Shown: positions 37,501 to 46,777, counted from the stretch's first letter. The stretch is 64,000 nucleotides of DNA from Kitasatospora sp. NA04385 (GCF_013364235.1 NZ_CP054919.1:206134-270133); one strand, 5' to 3'. The notes: generated by a model from the sequence alone, not told the origin. Made by a program: numbers and translations.

Positions 37501-38238
37501 TCAGCTGTCGAGGACGCCGACGGCGTGGGCGATCACCAGCAGGGTGGTGATGAGGGCGGCGATGCTCTCGATCGACATCAGGGCCTTCGCGCGGGTGGAG
37601 AGCGGCATGGTGTCGGTGGGGCTGAAGGCGGTGGAGTTGGTGACCGAGATGTAGAGGTAGTCCATCAGGGTGGGCACCCAGTCGCTGGTGCGGCTGGAGC
37701 CGTCGGCGACCTCCTCGACGGTGTCGTGGTTCTCGTCCTGGGAGAACCGGAAGTCGGCGAGCGGGAGTTCGGAGCGCTCCGCCTGGGTGCGCACCACCGG
37801 GCCGCCGCGGTCCAGCTCCCAGAACGCCAGGCCGAAGACCACGATGTCGGTCGCCCAGACCTGCAGCGCCGCCAGCAGCAGCGAACCGCCGTCGGCGGCC
37901 TGTTCGGTGACCATGGCGTGGACCAGCAGTCCGAGCGCCACCAGGTTGCTGAACCCGATCAGACCGACCAGCGCCAGCGAGACGCCGCGGGAGAAGCGGT
38001 TCTGCCGGGTCATCCGGCGCGGGTTGACGGCGATCAGCGGGATCAGCAGCAGCAGTTCCAACCCGGGCAGCACGAACCGCGGCCCCACCAGCAACTGCTC
38101 GGGGAGCGCCAGGTAGAGCGCGATCGCCACCAGCGTCGCCACGACGGCGGGCAGCCTGGCCTCGCCGCGCCGCTCGTGCCGGGCGAAGCGCTCGCGCGCC
38201 TTGACCCGGTGGTCGGGCGTCTTCCTGCCCTGCTCCAT
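37501..38238 (-). CDS. DUF1345 family membrane protein
   Basis: A 245-residue membrane protein with about six hydrophobic segments. DYLYISVTNSTAFSPTDTMP near the C-terminus is typical of DUF1345, and its pore-like sequence recalls two-TM ion channels, though function is unknown. ATG 38238 with a GGGGAC upstream. It is unlikely to be linked to the enolase gene functionally. Confidence 0.85.
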   Translation of the reverse strand: MEQGRKTPDHRVKARERFARHERRGEARLPAVVATLVAIALYLALPEQLLVGPRFVLPGLELLLLIPLIAVNPRRMTRQNRFSRGVSLALVGLIGFSNLVALGLLVHAMVTEQAADGGSLLLAALQVWATDIVVFGLAFWELDRGGPVVRTQAERSELPLADFRFSQDENHDTVEEVADGSSRTSDWVPTLMDYLYISVTNSTAFSPTDTMPLSTRAKALMSIESIAALITTLLVIAHAVGVLDS

Positions 38239-38425
38239 GGACGTCCCCTTGCCTCGGTACGGCTGCCACCTGCGGCTTCCCCGCCCCGGGCGGTCCACTC
38301 CTGCGACGGCCCGGGGGCAGGCCGGGCCGGGCGGTGCGTGCCGCGCTCCGGCAGGGGCGGACGGCGGGCGGGCGTACCCGGATCGCCGCGGTCGTGCCGC
38401 CGCGGTGGCGGGCGCGGGGCGGGGG

Positions 38426-38493
38426 TCAGCGCAGGCCGTGGGGCAGCGCGGGGTGGGTGTCAGCGCAGGCCGTGGGGCAGCGCGGGGTGGGTG
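38426..38493. repeat. 34-bp tandem duplication at the 3' end of the enolase gene
   Basis: The segment 38426-38459 is repeated exactly as 38460-38493. The second copy encodes the last residues and stop of enolase (HPALPHGLR); the first lies just beyond the stop. It leaves the protein unchanged. Confidence 0.9.
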
Positions 38494-39725
38494 TCGGCGA
38501 TCTGTAGGAGGCGGTTGTACTTGGCGGTGCGCTCTCCGCGGGCCGGTGCGCCGGACTTGATCTGTCCGCAGCCGGTGCCGACGGCGAGGTCGGCGATGAA
38601 GGTGTCGTCGGTCTCGCCGGAGCGGTGGGAGACCATGGCCGCGTAACCGGCCTGCCGGCACAGCCGCATCGCGTGCAGGGTCTCGCTGACGGTGCCGATC
38701 TGGTTGGGCTTGATCAGGACGGCGTTGGCGACGCCCGCCTCGACGGCCGCGGCGATCAGCGCGGGGTTGGTGGTCAGGTTGTCGTCGCCGACCAGCTGCA
38801 CCCGGTCGCCGAGTTCGCCGGTCAGCTCCGCCCAGCCGTCGGAGTCGTCCTGGCCGAGGCCGTCCTCGATGCTCCAGATCGGGAAGTCGTCCGCCAGCTG
38901 CCGGTACCAGGAGATCATGTCCGTGCTCGACCGGGCCTGCCCGTCGACGAGGTAACTGCCGTCGGGGCGGCGGAACTCGCTGGCGGCCGGGTCGAGGGCG
39001 ATGGCCACGCCGTCGCGGCCCGCCCGGTAGCCGGCGTCCCCGATCGCCGCGACGATCAGCGACAGCGCTTCCTCCGGGCGGTGCAGTCCGGGCGCGAAGC
39101 CGCCCTCGTCCCCGAGGCCGGTGGCGTGGCCCGCGGCGGCGAGCCGGGCGCGCAGGGCGCCGTAGACCTCGGAACCGGCGCGCACCGCCTCGGCGGTGGA
39201 CGGCGCCCCGAGGGGGGCGATCATGAACTCCTGGAAGTCGAGCGGGTTGGGGGCGTGGACGCCGCCGTTGAGGACGTTGAAGTGCGGCACCGGCAGGCGG
39301 GGTTCGACGTGCCCGGGCGTCAGGTGCTGCCACAGGGGGACGCCCGCGCGGACGGCGTCGGCCCGGGCTGCGGCCATGGAGACGCCGATCAGGGCGTTCG
39401 CGCCGAGGCGGGACTTGTCCGGGGTGCCGTCCAGCTCCCGCAGGGCGGCGTCGAGGGCCTCCTGGTCGGGGAAGGTCGCGCCGCGCAGGGCGTCGGCGAT
39501 CTCGCCGTTCACCCCGGCGACGGCTTTCAGGACGCCCTGGCCGCGGTAGCGGGCCGGGTCGCCGTCGCGCAGTTCGACGGCTTCGGTGGCGCCGGTGGAG
39601 GCGCCGGACGGGACTCCGGCGCGGCCCCGGCTGCCGTCGCCGAGGCCGACGACGACCTCCAGGGTGGGCCGGGAGCGGGAGTCGAGGATCTCGGCGGCGT
39701 GGACGTGCGCGAGGTGGATCGCCAT
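38460..39725 (-). CDS. eno: Enolase (phosphopyruvate hydratase), probably a secondary copy
   Basis: A 421-residue enolase with the full set of motifs: PSGASTGATEAVELRDGD, FNVLNGGVHAPN, GDEGGFAP, WSIEDGLGQDD, LVGDDNLTTN, VLIKPNQIGT and SHRSGETDD. It makes phosphoenolpyruvate in glycolysis. Linkage to an inorganic pyrophosphatase and regulatory/membrane genes, rather than the usual eno-divIC context, suggests a second enolase paralogue; this is inferred from context only. Confidence 0.93.
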   Translation of the reverse strand: MAIHLAHVHAAEILDSRSRPTLEVVVGLGDGSRGRAGVPSGASTGATEAVELRDGDPARYRGQGVLKAVAGVNGEIADALRGATFPDQEALDAALRELDGTPDKSRLGANALIGVSMAAARADAVRAGVPLWQHLTPGHVEPRLPVPHFNVLNGGVHAPNPLDFQEFMIAPLGAPSTAEAVRAGSEVYGALRARLAAAGHATGLGDEGGFAPGLHRPEEALSLIVAAIGDAGYRAGRDGVAIALDPAASEFRRPDGSYLVDGQARSSTDMISWYRQLADDFPIWSIEDGLGQDDSDGWAELTGELGDRVQLVGDDNLTTNPALIAAAVEAGVANAVLIKPNQIGTVSETLHAMRLCRQAGYAAMVSHRSGETDDTFIADLAVGTGCGQIKSGAPARGERTAKYNRLLQIADTHPALPHGLR

Positions 39726-39768
39726 CGGTGCGGGTCCTTTGACGGAGGAGGGAGGGGTGGGGGGAGGG

Positions 39769-40257
39769 TCAGCCCAGCGGGGCGGTAGCGCGGGCGAGGG
39801 AGGCGGTGATCTCGGCCTCGGCGGCGGCGCGGTCGGCCCAGTCGGCGCCCTCGACGGACTTGCCGGGCTCCAGGTCCTTGTAGACCTCGAAGAAGTGCCG
39901 GATCTCGCGCAGGTCGTGCTCGGGCGCGTCCGCGAGGTCCCGCAGGTGCGCGTTGCGCGGGTCGCCGGCGGGCACGCAGAGCACCTTGTCGTCCTCCCCG
40001 TGCTCGTCGCTCATCCGGAACATGCCGATCGCCCGGGCGCGGACCCAGGTGCCGGGGAAGAGCGGTTCGCCGGTCAGCAGCAGCGCGTCCAGCGGGTCGC
40101 CGTCGCGGCCCAGCGTGCCGTCGACGTAGCCGTAGTCCGCGGGGTAGCGGGTGGAGGTGAACAGCATCCGGTCCAACCGGATGCGACCCGACTCGTGGTC
40201 CATCTCGTACTTGTTGCGCGATCCCCGGGGGATCTCCACGACGATGTCGAATTCCAT
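39769..40257 (-). CDS. ppa: Inorganic pyrophosphatase (family I)
   Basis: A 162-residue soluble pyrophosphatase: [44 protein letters not shown] with the metal-binding aspartates, and [25 protein letters not shown]. It hydrolyses PPi to drive biosynthetic reactions. It lies 43 bp upstream of eno on the same strand and may share its transcript. Confidence 0.95.
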   Translation of the reverse strand: MEFDIVVEIPRGSRNKYEMDHESGRIRLDRMLFTSTRYPADYGYVDGTLGRDGDPLDALLLTGEPLFPGTWVRARAIGMFRMSDEHGEDDKVLCVPAGDPRNAHLRDLADAPEHDLREIRHFFEVYKDLEPGKSVEGADWADRAAAEAEITASLARATAPLG

Positions 40258-40342
40258 GCTCTCGTCCCTGCCGTACCGGATGTGACGGACCTTCCGGCAG
40301 GCCGACGATGCACGTGGCCGAGGGGTGCGGGGGCACAGCTCT

Positions 40343-40360
40343 CCTACCGGGAAGGGTAGG
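40343..40360. terminator. Weak hairpin downstream of the PAP2 gene
   Basis: CCTACC and GGTAGG arms with a 6-nt loop, 26 bp beyond the PAP2 stop. Short and without a U-run, so only a possible terminator. Confidence 0.3.
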
Positions 40361-40385
40361 GACTGTTGGCAGCCCGAGGCTGCGG

Positions 40386-40916
40386 TTACGGCGAGCCCCA
40401 CCGCCGTGCAACACCGTCAGGATACGCCGTGCCCGCGGGTGCTGTCGCAGCCGTCCCGGGAGCCGGACGGCCGCCGCGTGCGAGGCGGGCGCAGCCGGCA
40501 CCGAGCAGCCAGCCCCCGACGACGTCGCCGGGCCAGTGCACGCCCAGTCTGATCCGGGACGCGCCCACCAGCGCCACCGCCGCCCCGGCGGCCGGGCCGC
40601 GCCCGACCGCGGCCGCGGCGAGGGCGGTGTGCCGGGACGGGAAACTCGCCCCGTGCGGCCGGACCCGCCAGGCCGACCTCGGCGGCCGGGGACGGACCAG
40701 GACCCGCTTCAGCACCCCCTGGCCCGCGTCCGCGCCCGCCACCGCGGCCAGCGGCCGCCAGCGCCCCCGGCCCCGGCCGCGCAGGCACCGGGCGGCGGCG
40801 AGGCCGTAGGAGGCCGGCCGGTCACCGAGGCGGCTCACCGCCCGCCACCACGGCGCGTCCCGGCCGTCGCCGGTGAGCACGGCGAACAGGCGGCGTTCGG
40901 CGCGGTGCGCGCTCAC
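40386..40916 (-). CDS. PAP2-superfamily phosphatase
   Basis: A 176-residue protein with the three PAP2 motifs: [19 protein letters not shown] and [19 protein letters not shown]2 enzymes dephosphorylate lipid phosphates or undecaprenyl pyrophosphate. It is short, with only a few hydrophobic helices. GTG 40916 overlaps the stop of the Nudix gene (GTGA), so the two are co-translated; a combined role in pyrophosphate-type substrates is possible. Confidence 0.85.
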   Translation of the reverse strand: MSAHRAERRLFAVLTGDGRDAPWWRAVSRLGDRPASYGLAAARCLRGRGRGRWRPLAAVAGADAGQGVLKRVLVRPRPPRSAWRVRPHGASFPSRHTALAAAAVGRGPAAGAAVALVGASRIRLGVHWPGDVVGGWLLGAGCARLARGGRPAPGTAATAPAGTAYPDGVARRWGSP

Positions 40917-41401
40917 CGGTGCTCCGGGGACGGGTCCTCGCCGAGGTCCACGGCCATCTCCCAGGGGCGCAGGCCCTCGACGACGATCTCCGGCACCTGG
41001 TGCCGGACGCGGTGCAGCGCACCGATCCGGTCGGCGATCGGCGGCCGCAGCCGGATCCGCGCCAGCTGGTCGAGCGCCACCAGCTGCGGTCGCAGTCCGC
41101 TCTCGCACGGCGCGAGCGCGCACGCCGCCCGCTCGTCCACGTCCGGGTAGCGGAACACCACGTCCAGCATCCGGCGCGACACCGCCTCGTTCACCGAGTC
41201 CACCACCAGCACCGCGCGCCCGGCCCGGCACACGAGGCCGGTCTCCTCGGCCAGTTCTCGGCGCGCGCACTCCTCCAGCCCCTCGACGGCGCCGGGCACC
41301 CCGCCCGGCAGGCTCCAGTCGTTCGGTCGCGAGCGCCGCACCAGCAGCACCGCCGTCCCGCTGAACACCAGCGCGCTGCACCGCACGTCCACATCCGGCA
41401 T
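40913..41401 (-). CDS. NUDIX hydrolase
   Basis: A 162-residue protein with a canonical Nudix box: G-x5-E-x7-RELAEETGL starting at LPGGVPGAVE. Nudix enzymes hydrolyse nucleoside diphosphates linked to other groups; the substrate here is unknown. Its C-terminal part (LDQLARIRLRPP) resembles Nudix proteins that act on nucleotides or sugar-nucleotides. It forms an operon with the PAP2 gene. Confidence 0.92.
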   Translation of the reverse strand: MPDVDVRCSALVFSGTAVLLVRRSRPNDWSLPGGVPGAVEGLEECARRELAEETGLVCRAGRAVLVVDSVNEAVSRRMLDVVFRYPDVDERAACALAPCESGLRPQLVALDQLARIRLRPPIADRIGALHRVRHQVPEIVVEGLRPWEMAVDLGEDPSPEHR

Positions 41402-41742
41402 GATCCGCTCCCGCCGGTCCGGGTCCGCCGCCCGCTGCCGGGGGCGGACCGTCCGCAGGAGCCATCAGCGCCGGGAACGGCGCGGTCGAAGGCGAGCCCC
41501 ATCGCCTGCCTTCCATGCCAGCACAGCCGCCCGCCCGTCGCACCCCCGGACGGCCGCGCCCCCGGACGACCGCACCCCGGACGACCGGATCCGCTGCCGG
41601 GCATCGCGCGCCCCGGCTGACGGCGTCCACGTCGAGCGCGAGGAGCGGGCCGCTCGGTCGTCGCCAGGAACCACCGGCCGGGCTCCGGCTGCCGCGCGAT
41701 ATCCCGGTGACCGTCATCGACCGGCCCGGAATACTGGCCGCC
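41402..41742. other. Gene-free spacer between divergent Nudix and phosphotransferase genes
   Basis: 341 bp with no supported gene. It carries GC-rich imperfect repeats of CCCCGGACGRCCG around 41565-41590. An AATACT -10-like hexamer precedes the phosphotransferase start by about 13 bp, too near to be assigned safely. Confidence 0.4.
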
Positions 41743-42495
41743 ATGGATGAAGTCGAGGTTCTCGTCGCCCATTCCGAGCGCGCGACCCTGCGGGTCGGCG
41801 ACGTCTTCCTGAAGGTGGACGCCGATCGGGCGCGCCTCGACGCCGAAGTCGAGGCGATGGCCCTGGCGCCCGTCCCGACCCCGGAGATCCTCTGGTGCAA
41901 GCCGCCCGTGCTCGCGATCGCCGCCCTCCCGGGGACGACGCTCGGGCACCTCGGTGCGCCGTCGACCGCGTCGCCGACGGCGTGGGCCGCAGCGGGCGCC
42001 GCCATCCGGAAGCTGCACGACGCGCCGCTGCCACCCCGGCCCGGCCGAGCCGGCCGGAGCATCGGCGCGCTGACGGCGGAACTCGACGACGAGTGCGAGT
42101 CGCTCCTGGCGAACGCCGTTCTGCCCGCCGACCTGGTCACCCGCGGTCGCCAGGTCGCCGAGGCCGCGCTCCGGCCGTGGACTCCGGTCTTCACGCACGG
42201 CGACCTGCAGATCGAGCACGTCTTCGTCGACGGCGACCAGGTCACCGGCATCATCGACTGGTCCGAGGCGGGCCGGGGCGACGCCCTGTACGACCTCGCC
42301 ACCTTCACGCTCGGGCACGAGGAGCACCTCGGCGACGTCCTCGCGGGCTACGGCACCGACATCGACATCGACCTCGACGTGATCCGCGCGTGGTGGTCGT
42401 TGCGAAGCCTGCTGGCGGTTCGCTGGCTGATCGAGCACGGCTTCGACCCGTTCGCGCCGGGCTGTGAAGTCGACGCGCTGAGATCCCTGAGGTGA
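41743..42495 (+). CDS. APH-like phosphotransferase family protein
   Basis: A 250-residue small-molecule kinase-fold protein: Brenner-type catalytic segment FTHGDLQIEHVFVDGDQV and metal Asp in GIIDWSEAGRGD. The N-terminal lobe is short (FLKVDADRARLDAEVEAM). This fold covers aminoglycoside, macrolide, choline and homoserine kinases; resistance is not implied. ATG 41743 is the first start that leaves a normal length. Confidence 0.85.
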   Translation: MDEVEVLVAHSERATLRVGDVFLKVDADRARLDAEVEAMALAPVPTPEILWCKPPVLAIAALPGTTLGHLGAPSTASPTAWAAAGAAIRKLHDAPLPPRPGRAGRSIGALTAELDDECESLLANAVLPADLVTRGRQVAEAALRPWTPVFTHGDLQIEHVFVDGDQVTGIIDWSEAGRGDALYDLATFTLGHEEHLGDVLAGYGTDIDIDLDVIRAWWSLRSLLAVRWLIEHGFDPFAPGCEVDALRSLR

Positions 42496-42971
42496 GATCG
42501 CGGGACCTGCTCCCCCGTTCCCACCGCCCGCGGCGCGGCCACGGCGACGCCCCGATCGCCCGAAACCTCGCCCGGGCCACTGTCAGCCGAACGGGTGAAT
42601 CCGGCGACGGTTGCGGCCTCCTCGTCCGCCCCGCCGCCCGCGCCGCCCGCGCCGTCCCGGACGCCGAGCGGGCAGTCGCCCTCGAACAGGCTCTCGCCGC
42701 CTGTGTGCTGGGAAGCGGCCGCCGGCCCGAGGGGCTCCCGCCGACCGGACCTCGCGGTGGACGGCGCCGCCCGGGTGCTCGAAAACGCCCCCTTCGACCC
42801 AGGCACGCCCGGAGGAAACCCGCTTGATCGGGGGCTGCCCGATCCCCGAGCATCGGACCCCCGGCCGCCCCGTCGAGTTCCCGACCTGCCATGGAGAGCT
42901 GGTACTTGCCGACCCGGCCCGCCCGGCCCGCCCGGTCGGGCCGTCCCGTGAGACCGGATACGGAGCCCTGA
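42496..42971. other. 476-bp spacer without a supported gene
   Basis: Very GC-rich, with no frame showing convincing protein-like composition. A small inverted repeat GATCGGG/CCCGATC lies at 42826-42844. The GGAG near 42962 is the ribosome site of the next gene. Long minus-strand readings through here are Arg/Pro-rich and look like shadows. Confidence 0.4.
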
Positions 42972-44447
42972 TTGCCTGTCACCTCCGCGGAGATCGCCGC
43001 CACCACCCGCGCCTACCTCCGGCGCCACCCCGGCGAACTGGGCCGGCTCCAGCCGCTGCTGGACCTGCTGGCCGCCGTGCCGGACCCGACCAGCCGCGCC
43101 GCGCTGCCCGCGCACGTCACCTGCAGCGGCGTCGTCGTCGACCGCGACCTGCGCGTGCTGCACGTCCACCACCGGGCCACCGGGCTGGTGCTCTGCCCGG
43201 GCGGGCACGGCGAACCCGGGGACACCAGCCTGCTGGCGACGGCGGTCCGCGAGGTCGCGGAGGAGACCGGAATCCCGCCCGGGGCGCTCTGCCTGGTGCC
43301 GGGGCTGCTGGACACGCCGGTCGACATCGACGTCAACGACATCGACCCGAACCCCGGCAAGGGCGAAGGCGCCCACCGGCACTACGACTTCCGCTTCGTC
43401 CTCCACCTCGCCGACGACGGACCACCGCCCGTGCGCCTCCAGGAGGCGGAGGTGACCGGGGCCGAGTGGCGCCCGCTCACCGAGGTCTCCTCGCCCGAGC
43501 TGCGCGCCAAGCTCCTGGCGGCGGGGCTGACCGGCCGACCGGAGCCCGTGAATGCCTCCGCCCTCGTCCACGACGGCCGCGGCGGGTACCTGCTGCACCT
43601 GCGCGACGACGTCCCCGGCATCTGGGCGCCGGGCGAGTGGAGCCTGCTGGGTGGCGGTCGCGAGGCGGGCGACGCCACGATCGAGGCGACACTACGACGC
43701 GAACTCGCGGAGGAGGTGCCCGGGTTGAGCCTCGGGCCGGTCGAGCCGCTGACCGTCGAGTGGACGACCGACCGGCACGGCCTGGCCGTCCCGATCCAGG
43801 TCTTCAGCGCCCGCTGGGACGGCCACCCCGACACCGCGGACCTGCGCGAGGGCGTCCTCGTGCACTGGTTCCGGCCCGCGGACCTGCACCGCCTCCGCCT
43901 GCGCGACTCCACCCGCCACCTCATCCGGGAGCACGCCGCCACCCGGCCGCCCGCGCTGCCCGGGCACCGACCGCTGCCCGCCCACCCGCCCACCGCCCCC
44001 GCCGCCCCGATGTGGGGCAGCGTCTTCTTCACCACCGAGGACGGCAGGGCCGTGCTGCTGCGCGCCACCGACCCGGCCGAGGGCCTCCCATGGGCGGGCG
44101 GCGACGTCGAATTCAGCGACCCGAGCCCGCTGCACACCGCGGTGCGCGCGTGCGCGGAGGAGACCGGAATCCGGCTGGAGCCCGACCCGGCCCGGCTGCC
44201 GCTGCTGGCCACCGTGTTCGAACAGCCCGGGGGCGGCTGGCCGGCCAAGGTCGGATTCGCCTTCCACGGCGGCGCGTTGACGCCCGAGCAGGTGGCCGGA
44301 ATCCGGCTCGACCCGGCCGAGCACACCGAGGTCGTCCTGCTCTCCCGCGACGAGTTGGCCGCGCTGAGCGATCCCCGCCACGCGCAGCTCACCCTCGCCG
44401 TGCTGGACGCGGCGCGCACCGGCACGCCCGCCCACGTCGTCCGCTGA
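42972..44447 (+). CDS. Triple-NUDIX-domain protein
   Basis: A 491-residue protein with three tandem Nudix folds. Domain 1 (~45-185) has GGHGEPGDTS...AVREVAEETGI. Domain 2 (~195-335) has GGGREAGDAT...RRELAEEVPG, with one residue extra after the glutamates. Domain 3 (~345-490) has GGDVEFSDPS...AVRACAEETGI, in which the conserved RE pair is replaced by RA. Only domains 1 and 2 keep the full metal-binding RExxEE set. The start is a TTG at 42972 with GGAG 7 bp upstream. Substrates are unknown. Confidence 0.88.
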   Translation: MPVTSAEIAATTRAYLRRHPGELGRLQPLLDLLAAVPDPTSRAALPAHVTCSGVVVDRDLRVLHVHHRATGLVLCPGGHGEPGDTSLLATAVREVAEETGIPPGALCLVPGLLDTPVDIDVNDIDPNPGKGEGAHRHYDFRFVLHLADDGPPPVRLQEAEVTGAEWRPLTEVSSPELRAKLLAAGLTGRPEPVNASALVHDGRGGYLLHLRDDVPGIWAPGEWSLLGGGREAGDATIEATLRRELAEEVPGLSLGPVEPLTVEWTTDRHGLAVPIQVFSARWDGHPDTADLREGVLVHWFRPADLHRLRLRDSTRHLIREHAATRPPALPGHRPLPAHPPTAPAAPMWGSVFFTTEDGRAVLLRATDPAEGLPWAGGDVEFSDPSPLHTAVRACAEETGIRLEPDPARLPLLATVFEQPGGGWPAKVGFAFHGGALTPEQVAGIRLDPAEHTEVVLLSRDELAALSDPRHAQLTLAVLDAARTGTPAHVVR

Positions 44448-44530
44448 CACCCTGCCCTGACACCGGCACCGGCCCACGCCCCGCCCCGTCCCGTCTGCCC
44501 GGCCCGGACCGGCCACGGCGGCCGACGGCT

Positions 44531-44680
44531 CGCGGGCCCTTGCGCGGGATCCGCGCGCACTGTGGGCGGAGGCCGAGGCGGTGCACGCTCGGTGGGCTGC
44601 GGCCGGTCGACCCGCCGGGTAAGGGTACGGGGTGGAGTTCGGCGGCGCGCGGGTACGGGGGCGGCAGGGCGGCGGCGTCC
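44531..44680 (+). pseudogene. Remnant of a protein-isoaspartate-type methyltransferase C-terminus
   Basis: The reading RALWAEAEAVHARWAAAGRP resembles the C-terminal helix of PCMT-like methyltransferases common in Streptomyces (usually followed by ...RYGV...). Here a TAA follows, and the continuation YGVEFGG is in another frame. No upstream part of such a gene is seen. The rest of the 44448-44811 spacer holds nothing else I can support except an AAGGAG ribosome site. Confidence 0.35.
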
Positions 44681-44811
44681 TGGGAGCTGCCCGTGACCCG
44701 ACCCGCCCGTCCGCACCACCGCCCTGACCGATGCGAAACGCACCGCTCCGACCGGCCCGGAACGCACCGCCCGCCGCTCGAAGGACCCGAAGGACCCGAA
44801 GGAGAAGCCCG

Positions 44812-45318
44812 ATGACACCGCCCCCCGTCCGCCCGGCCACGTCCGAGGACGCCGAGGAACTGCTGCGCCTGCGGGTCGACGTCCTGACCGGCCGACCGGC
44901 CACCGACGCCTGGCGCACCACCTTCTTCGCCGACCTGCGGGCCCGGCTCGGCACCGACCCGCACCTGCTCGCCTACGTCGCCGATGCCGGGGACGGCACG
45001 CTGGCGGCGTGCGCGATCGGCGTCGTCTACCGGGGCTACGACGGCCCCGCCTACCCCGACGGGCGGTGGGGCCGGATCCACACCGTCGTCACCGACCCGC
45101 GCCACCGCCGTCGGGACCTGGGCGAGGCCGTCACCCGGGCCCTGGTCGGCGCGCTCCAGGAGCGGGGCTGCTCCTCGGTCGAACTGATCGCCACCCCGGA
45201 GGGCCTGCCGCTGTACGAGAAGCTCGGCTTCGACCCGGCCGCCCACTACCTGACGCTGCGCCACCCCCTCGCGGAGGCCGTCACCGTCCGGCCCGCGGCC
45301 GCGGGCGGGCCGGCGTGA
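44812..45318 (+). CDS. GNAT-family N-acetyltransferase
   Basis: A 168-residue acetyltransferase: VRPATSEDAEELLRLRVDVL at the N-terminus, IHTVVTDPRHRRRDLGEAVTRAL (acetyl-CoA pyrophosphate loop), and LIATPEGLPLYEKLGFDP (motif B). Substrate unknown. ATG 44812 has AAGGAG upstream. Its stop overlaps the next start (GTGA). Confidence 0.92.
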   Translation: MTPPPVRPATSEDAEELLRLRVDVLTGRPATDAWRTTFFADLRARLGTDPHLLAYVADAGDGTLAACAIGVVYRGYDGPAYPDGRWGRIHTVVTDPRHRRRDLGEAVTRALVGALQERGCSSVELIATPEGLPLYEKLGFDPAAHYLTLRHPLAEAVTVRPAAAGGPA

Positions 45319-45929
45319 AACGGCGTCGGCACGGGGCAGCTGCGGAGGGCGGGTCGTCCCCGAGCGAGCGGCTGCTGTTCGGCGGCCCGATGCGCTACGA
45401 CGCCGGGTTCGTCCGCCACGAGGAAGCGGGCGTGCAGGCCGGTCTGTGGGCGGTGGCCCGGCAGATCCCCGGCATGCTGCGCCTGGCATGGCGGCTCGCC
45501 CGGCGGGCCGACCGTACGGCGCGGGCGGGGGTGGTCCTCGCCGAGATCGGCCGGGCCGGCGCGGCGGCGCTGTCCCCGGTCGTCGCCGACGAGCCGACCA
45601 GTGCGCTCGACCCGGCCGCGGAGGTGCGGGCGTTCGACAGCCTGCGCCGCCTGGCGGGCCAGGGCGCGACCGTACTGCTGATCACCCACCGCCTGGCCGC
45701 CTGCGCCGCCGCGGACCTCATCTACGTCCTCAAGGACGGCCGCCTCGTCGAACAGGGCACCCACGAGGAACTCATGGCCGTGGGCGCCGAGGACGAGCGA
45801 CCGGCCGCGGGCGGCTACCGCGCCGCCTACCTGCTCCAGGCCGAGCAGTACGCCACCCGGCTGCCCGGCCCGCGCTCCGCACCCACCTCCCCCGCCGCCG
45901 AGGACGAGGACGAGGGGAGCCTTCGGTGA
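45315..45929 (+). pseudogene. Internally deleted ABC exporter gene
   Basis: The frame is open for 204 codons but joins two ends of an ABC exporter. The N-terminal cytoplasmic segment (GGPMRYDAGFVRHEE..., ending ...ARRADRTARAGVVLAE) runs directly into VVADEPTSALDPAAEVRAFD and LLITHRLAACAAADLIYV. The transmembrane domain, Walker A, Q-loop and LSGGQ signature are all missing, so it cannot bind ATP or transport. It is linked by 4-bp overlaps to both neighbours, so it may persist because of coupling. Confidence 0.75.
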
Positions 45930-46492
45930 TCGTCTGGATCAACGGCCCCTTCGGCGGGGGCAAGACCACGCTCGCCACCACCCTCCGCAACGAACTGCCC
46001 GGCGCCGTCGTCACCGACCCGGAGGAGATCGGCTTCGTGCTGCGCCAGGTCTTCCCCGGCAAGTACGCCGACTTCCAGGACAACCCGGCCTGGCGCCCGC
46101 TGGTGGCCCAACTCGTCATCCACTGCCACCGCGAGAACGGCGGCCGCCCGGTGCTCGTCCCGATGACGCTGCTGCGCCGCAGCTACGCCGCCGAGATCCA
46201 CGACGCCGTCCGCACGACCGGTGTCCCACTGCGCCACCTGCTGCTCCACGCCCGCCCGGACACGGTCGCCGCCCGCATCGACACCGACCCGGAGTACCCC
46301 GGCGACGAGGCGCGCAGCGCGAAGGTCCGCGCGTTCCGGCGCGGGCGGCTCCCCCGCTACACCGAGGCGTTCGCCGACTGGCTCGCCGCCGACGCCGAGG
46401 TGATCGACACCACCGGCCTCGCGCCGCGTCAGGTCGCGGACCGGGCGCTGGAGCTGCTCGCGACCGGCGGCCCGGAAGGGGGCGGGCGGTGA
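45926..46492 (+). CDS. AAA-family ATPase, TmrB-like (tunicamycin-resistance type)
   Basis: A 188-residue P-loop protein beginning VIVWINGPFGGGKTTLATTL, close to the start of Bacillus TmrB (IIWINGAFGSGKT), and with HLLLHARPDTVAARID and RLPRYTEAFADWL. TmrB confers tunicamycin tolerance in Bacillus, but most actinobacterial relatives are uncharacterised small kinases. GTG 45926 overlaps the ABC remnant's stop. Confidence 0.85.
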   Translation: MIVWINGPFGGGKTTLATTLRNELPGAVVTDPEEIGFVLRQVFPGKYADFQDNPAWRPLVAQLVIHCHRENGGRPVLVPMTLLRRSYAAEIHDAVRTTGVPLRHLLLHARPDTVAARIDTDPEYPGDEARSAKVRAFRRGRLPRYTEAFADWLAADAEVIDTTGLAPRQVADRALELLATGGPEGGGR

Positions 46493-46710
46493 CGGGCCGT
46501 CACCGGCGGCCGCCACCGCCCGGGCCGCCGGAGGACGCCGCCGCCCTGCTGCACGCCGCCGCTGCCGGGCGGCCCGTCGTGGAGGAGGGCGTCGTCGTCT
46601 TCGACGGCAGCGCCGTGCCCTACGCCTACCGGACCGTGCACCGGCCGGACGGACGGTGCGAGCGCCACCTCGAACGCCTGGACCCGCCCCCGCCTCCCCT
46701 GCTCCCCTGA
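46489..46710 (+). CDS. Small hypothetical protein (73 aa)
   Basis: It starts at GTG 46489 inside the stop of the TmrB-like gene (GTGA). Pro-rich ends flank a more ordinary core (EDAAALLHAAAAGRPVVEEG, YAYRTVHRPDGRCERHL). No known family recognised. Translational coupling and codon bias support it as a real gene. Confidence 0.55.
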   Translation: MTGRHRRPPPPGPPEDAAALLHAAAAGRPVVEEGVVVFDGSAVPYAYRTVHRPDGRCERHLERLDPPPPPLLP

Positions 46711-46777
46711 CCCCGGCCCGTGCGCCGAGCACACCGCCACCGCCCGCCCGGCACGACCCGAAGAAGGAGCAGCCGAG

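Noticed and set aside
42305..43006. Possible minus-strand gene in the spacer before the triple-Nudix gene
   Set aside because: Arg/Pro/Ala-rich with no recognised motif and overlapping two real genes; not supported.
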